Source: Scytalidium lignicola
Lineage: Eukaryota > Ascomycota > Leotiomycetes
DNA length: 64,000 bases
Reading direction: 5' to 3'
NCBI GenBank assembly: GCA_002812745.2
Contig: NCSJ02000012.1
Coordinates: forward strand, 124,001 to 188,000
Both the position numbers and the translations under genes were made by a program. The notes beneath the pieces are model-generated. The model was not told where the DNA came from, searched no databases, and saw only the letters and a list, made by a program, of their open reading frames with translations. Of this stretch, positions 60,657 to 64,000 are shown in pieces (position 1 is the stretch's first letter; every line of letters starts with the position of its first letter).

Positions 60657-61770
60657 ATGGCAGACATTCCACCCAACCTCAAAGGTAGGTCCGTTGCGGC
60701 AGCCACGAATCCCTCTCGATGGTCTACTCTCCAGACTACATGTGCTAAATCTCTGTATAGGTACTATCCATATCGCAGTTATTGGTGGTACCGGATTACA
60801 AAAACTCGAAGGCTACGAACCTGTGGCTACTGTCAACCCTCTTACACCTTGGGGTTATCCATCGGCTCCAATCCACATCCTACAACATAATGAACACAAT
60901 ATAGCTTTCCTCTCGCGACACGGCAACTACCATGAGTTGGCGCCTCATGAGGTTCCCAATAGAGCAAATATTGCTGCACTAAGGCACTTAGGCGTACGGA
61001 CAGTCATTGCTTTCAGCGCTGTCGGTAGTTTACAAGAAGAGATCAAGCCAAGAGATTTCGTTGTCCCCGACCAAATCATAGATCGAACAAAGGGCATGAG
61101 GCTTCTGTACCCAAGTTGGTGCTAGAAATATATCTAATAGTGCAACAGGAATCAGACCTTTTACATTCTTTGAGAAGGGAGTTGTAGGCCACGTCGGATT
61201 CGCAGATCCTTTTGATGAGCAGATAGCGAAGATAGTCCGGGAGTGTGGACATGCTTTGGCTGGTGACGGAGTCACAATGCACGATAAGGGGACGATTATT
61301 TGCATGGGTAAGTTTCAAACGTTGGAAATCTTTGGAGGCTGCTAACTCGGCTTTCCGAAAATACAGAAGGTCCCCAGTTTTCCACCCGCGCCGAATCCAA
61401 TATGTATCGTTCATGGGGGGGCTCTGTGATTAACATGTCCGCTCTTCCTGAAGCAAAACTTGCACGTGAGGCAGAGATGGTTTATCAGATGATATGTATG
61501 GCAACGGACTATGACTGCTGGCATTCAACAAGTGCAGATGTAGACGTCGAAATGGTGATGGGAAATATGGCGGCTAACTCTGTGAATGCAAAACGTGTAG
61601 TTGGTGCAGTACTTGATAAATTATCTGCGTTAGAACATTCCAATTTGATCACTGGGAAACACTGGGAGGGTCAGACATCTAACATGATTAAATTCATCAC
61701 GAAGCCTGAAGGCCGAGGTGCTGAGGGAATCAAGGCTATGGAATATCTATTTCCTGGCGTTTTCAGCTAA
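60657..61770 (+). CDS. S-methyl-5'-thioadenosine phosphorylase
   Basis: The enzyme (MTAP; yeast Meu1) splits methylthioadenosine from polyamine synthesis into adenine and methylthioribose-1-phosphate, opening methionine salvage. Exons are 60657-60684, 60761-61093, 61149-61307 and 61367-61770 (307 residues). Introns 1 and 3 are GT-AG. Intron 2 (61094-61148) has a GC donor and is the only split restoring the family sequence DRTKGIRPFTFFEKG; using a GT at 61116 instead would insert residues and leave a very short intron. Motifs include IAVIGGTGL with the phosphate-binding glycines, FLSRHGNYHELAPHEVPNRA, AFSAVGSLQEEIKPRDFVVP, MEGPQFSTRAES, NMSALPEAKLAREAEM, and DYDCWH with the substrate-binding Asp. 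Exon 1 encodes only MADIPPNLK. The function is firm. Confidence 0.94.
61094..61148 (+). other. GC-AG intron in MTAP
   Basis: The donor reads AAGG|GCATGA and the acceptor CAACAG, with a 55 bp length like neighbouring introns and a TCTAAT branch-like site. Removal gives TKGIRPFTFF. It is inferred from conservation, as no GT in the correct phase works as well. Confidence 0.75.
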
Positions 61771-62226
61771 TGCACTTGGAGAGTTGCATCATTACGATAG
61801 GGAATAAAATAGAATAGAAATTATGATATGCCTTTATTCTAGGAAAACTACTAGATTTAAATTAATCATGATTCCATCTTTGATTAGGACGGGCCCGCTT
61901 TATTGTGACAGCCACTTTGTAACTTTATATTAATATTCTGAGAGCATCCAACAGGCCATTTGGATACATATTTGACAAGGCACTAGCGTTGCCTCTAAAA
62001 GTTGTACAGTACACTGTACAAAGTATAAATATATACAGGGTTTCTAGCAACCAACACCACGATATAGTCAACGCTTTAAGATCGCCCAGAGCGCTACCGG
62101 TATCCTGTAGGAACGAACAACTATAAAAATACAAAATATTATTAATCGCACGCTCAAAACCAAAAATAGCGCAATCAGTCGCCGAAGGACACCAATCACG
62201 AAACCAATGATATTTCGTACGGTCAG
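61771..62226. other. Intergenic region between convergent MTAP and NOT4
   Basis: No gene is seen. The AT-rich 456 bp contains both 3' ends and an inverted repeat at 62004-62021. Confidence 0.6.
62004..62021. repeat. Inverted repeat TGTACAGT-AC-ACTGTACA
   Basis: Two perfect 8 bp arms flank 2 bp between convergent genes. The core TGTACAGT resembles the palindrome at 34432-34445. A transcript hairpin or 3' processing role is possible. Confidence 0.55.
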
Positions 62227-64000
62227 TCAATGGCCCGAGCCTAATAACAGTCTCCTATTCTTCTTTATTAGAGCGTTTAATTTCTTTTCGAGGACCTCTG
62301 TCTCTTTTCTTGCCAACTGAATTGCGCTCTCCGCTTCTTCGACTCTTAACAAGGAAACGTTACCAAGAGTCTCACTTTTTTCATTTTCGTGTCCAATGGC
62401 GAACTGTGCGGCCATACTAGCCCAACCTGCTGCTAGAACATCCGCTCTGTTTGCAATACCGGATGCCGTTTCTGAGCGCTCAGAGATAGTAGCAGTAGCG
62501 TCATTCATCCATCGTGCCCAAATGGTTGATTCCGGCTGATTGGCATCGGGATTGGAACCAGTTGAGTTTAGAGCCTTTTCAAGGTGTAGAGGCGTCGCAA
62601 GAGACGGAAGCACATACTGGTTAATATAGCTCAGTGCTTCATCATGGTGGATCTTGGTGACTGGATCAAATTGCGAAGAGCTTCCATTTGACAACGGTAA
62701 GAAAGCTGTAGACCCACTTGGAACAGCTCGCCCTCCAATCAGTGTGAATCCTTTATTTGCATGCTCTTTCCCAGAAGTAAAAGTTACTGCAGGTGGCTCT
62801 TTCGAGAGACGAGTTTGAAACTCCAGATATCGCTCTTCTTCTTCAGGAGTCAGATTCCGCACACAATTTCCACTAGGTGTCAATAAGACACGACCAGAGC
62901 CTTCCACAACTTTATGAACCGGCTTGCCTGAAAGCAGAGCGGATTCATCCTCTTGAGTTATTGTTAACTTCTGGTCAATGTTGGTCATTTCTCCAGAGAA
63001 CTCATGACGATGATTTACACCAACAGGTGGCTGCAGAAGACCTAGACTAGTAGCGTCCTTAATAAAGCCTGATGAAACGAGCTGTTGTAAAGCCCATGCA
63101 GGGGTAATCTGCTTCTCTGGTACTTCTTCTAGTTGTTCTACGATAATCGAAGTCGTCTCAGGAGTAACATTGTTCTTAGATTTAGACTTGTTCTTCCCTT
63201 TAGTATCATTCATTTTAGTCTTGCTGATATCTTTGTTAGGGGAGGGAGGTTTCTCTAGGGCCACCGGCAAATGTTCATGTGTTTCGACCTGTGCTCTAGT
63301 TTCTGTGCTAGCTGCTCCTGCATGTCCTGGAGATGTGGGTCTGCTGGCAACTGGTGTTGAACCTCCTGCAATCCCGCTGCTAATTTTTTCNTTTTTTCTG
63401 CTTCTTCTTTCTGCCGACTATTGGCGCAATCTCCACTTCGGGTTCTAGCTTTAAAATTGTTGATTCTGCAGCTGATTTTTCCTTCTCCTTTTGGGCTTCT
63501 CTGCGCTGTTTCTTCTGCATGCTCTTGGTTGTTGTTCTCACTGGTGCAGATCCGATTTTGGACGGGGGAGGTGAACTAGCTCTGGACATGGATGCAGAAG
63601 TTATCGACGCATTATCAGAGATATGTTCGCTGGCAGGAGTATCTGGTCGTTCTAATCTCGAAGCTGAAGCAAGGCTAGGTTGTCGAGAAGGTGGGAAGTT
63701 AATTGGGAATGTGGATGTTGCCGAAGACGGTGTCGTTACGGAACCAGCTGGTGCCTCCATCTTCTGGGTAGGGATAACTCTCAACATCTTGGGAGCAGGC
63801 CTCGGTGCTGGAGATTGTGCTGGGATTGGCGGAGCACTTGGTGGGAGAGGAGGAAAGGCAGATGAGGGAAGTGCTGCTTTATTATGCGTGTCTGCAGGAG
63901 GAGTCTGAGCTGGGCTGCTTGCGACAGCAACGTGAAGTATCCCTGGTGTAGATCGTTTGCTGGGGGTCTTATTAGGGGCTTCACTTCCGGATGCTGGGGC
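62227..64000 (-). CDS. CCR4-NOT subunit NOT4 (RING E3 ligase), C-terminal part
   Basis: NOT4 (yeast Mot2) is the RING/RRM ubiquitin ligase of the CCR4-NOT complex, acting in mRNA decay and co-translational quality control. Only the C-terminal part is in the window: the open frame runs off the right edge, so the RING and RRM domains would lie beyond it. The visible part has the NOT4-like segments TPGILHVAVA near the edge and APIVGRKKKQKK further in. It is otherwise Pro/Ser/Ala-rich and disordered until a helical C-terminus (LRVEEAESAIQLARKETEVL). An N at 63391, before a T6 run (A6 on the coding strand), breaks the frame after RKKKQKK; omitting it gives KKEKISSGIAGGSTP and runs on to the TGA at 62227. 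Without the RING domain in view the assignment rests on C-terminal motifs, so it is moderately confident. Confidence 0.75.
63391..63391. other. Spurious N causing frameshift in NOT4
   Basis: The N next to a T6 run makes the reverse-strand frame end in TAG four codons later. Skipping it joins the two long open segments in one frame. Confidence 0.85.

Overview
The window is nuclear DNA of a filamentous ascomycete (Pezizomycotina). The evidence is: most genes are split by short introns (about 45-110 bp, with a few of 180-280 bp) with GTATGT/GTAAGT donors and CTAAC-like branch sites; intergenic spacing is 0.1-2 kb with one 4.7 kb gap; and the gene families are fungal (ATG13, HSE1, ZDS1, SLM1, a CreD-type arrestin, CYP52-type P450, MED13, NOT4). 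A leotiomycete is my guess from general gene style only. I see no transposon, CRISPR array, rRNA or tRNA.

Layout. (+) 1-3618: 3' part of an IBtk-like RCC1/BTB protein. (+) 5552-8608: autophagy factor ATG13. (+) 9626-11316: mitochondrial hydroxyacid-oxoacid transhydrogenase. (+) 11790-13509: unrecognised five-exon acidic protein. (-) 14472-16623: ESCRT-0 subunit HSE1. (-) 17290-20253: ZDS1-type protein. (+) 22020-24246: secreted GH78 alpha-L-rhamnosidase-like enzyme. (+) 25085-26770: SLM1-type BAR/PH protein. (-) 27740-29863: CreD/Rod1-type arrestin. 29864-34573: gene-poor gap. (-) 34574-36442: CYP52-like P450. (-) 37382-38890: mRNA cap methyltransferase ABD1. (+) 39202-40794: proteasome subunit RPN7. 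(+) 41620-43573: alanine aminotransferase. (+) 44016-44576: tiny split gene for mitochondrial ribosomal protein bL33m. (-) 45206-50182: 1568-residue coiled-coil protein, possibly a synaptonemal-complex-type filament protein. (+) 51603-52278: small signal-peptide/single-membrane-span protein. (-) 52415-54340: ribosome biogenesis factor ENP2. (+) 54885-59746: Mediator subunit MED13. (+) 60657-61770: MTA phosphorylase with a GC-AG intron. (-) 62227-64000: C-terminal part of NOT4.

Most of these are conserved housekeeping or regulatory genes. There is no sign of an operon, a biosynthetic cluster or a transferred island. Several neighbours act in TOR, ubiquitin and membrane-traffic control (ATG13, HSE1, SLM1, arrestin, ZDS1), but their order looks like ordinary synteny. 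The main carbon-utilisation genes (GH78, P450) stand beside long non-coding stretches.

Assembly quality matters here. Eleven single N characters are present, mostly against homopolymers. All three that fall in coding sequence (28153, 56635, 63391) behave as one surplus base: skipping the N restores each frame. A further unmarked homopolymer problem separates the GH78 signal peptide from its enzyme (T-run 22066-22073). Several gene models below therefore span apparent frameshifts that I regard as sequence errors, not pseudogenes.
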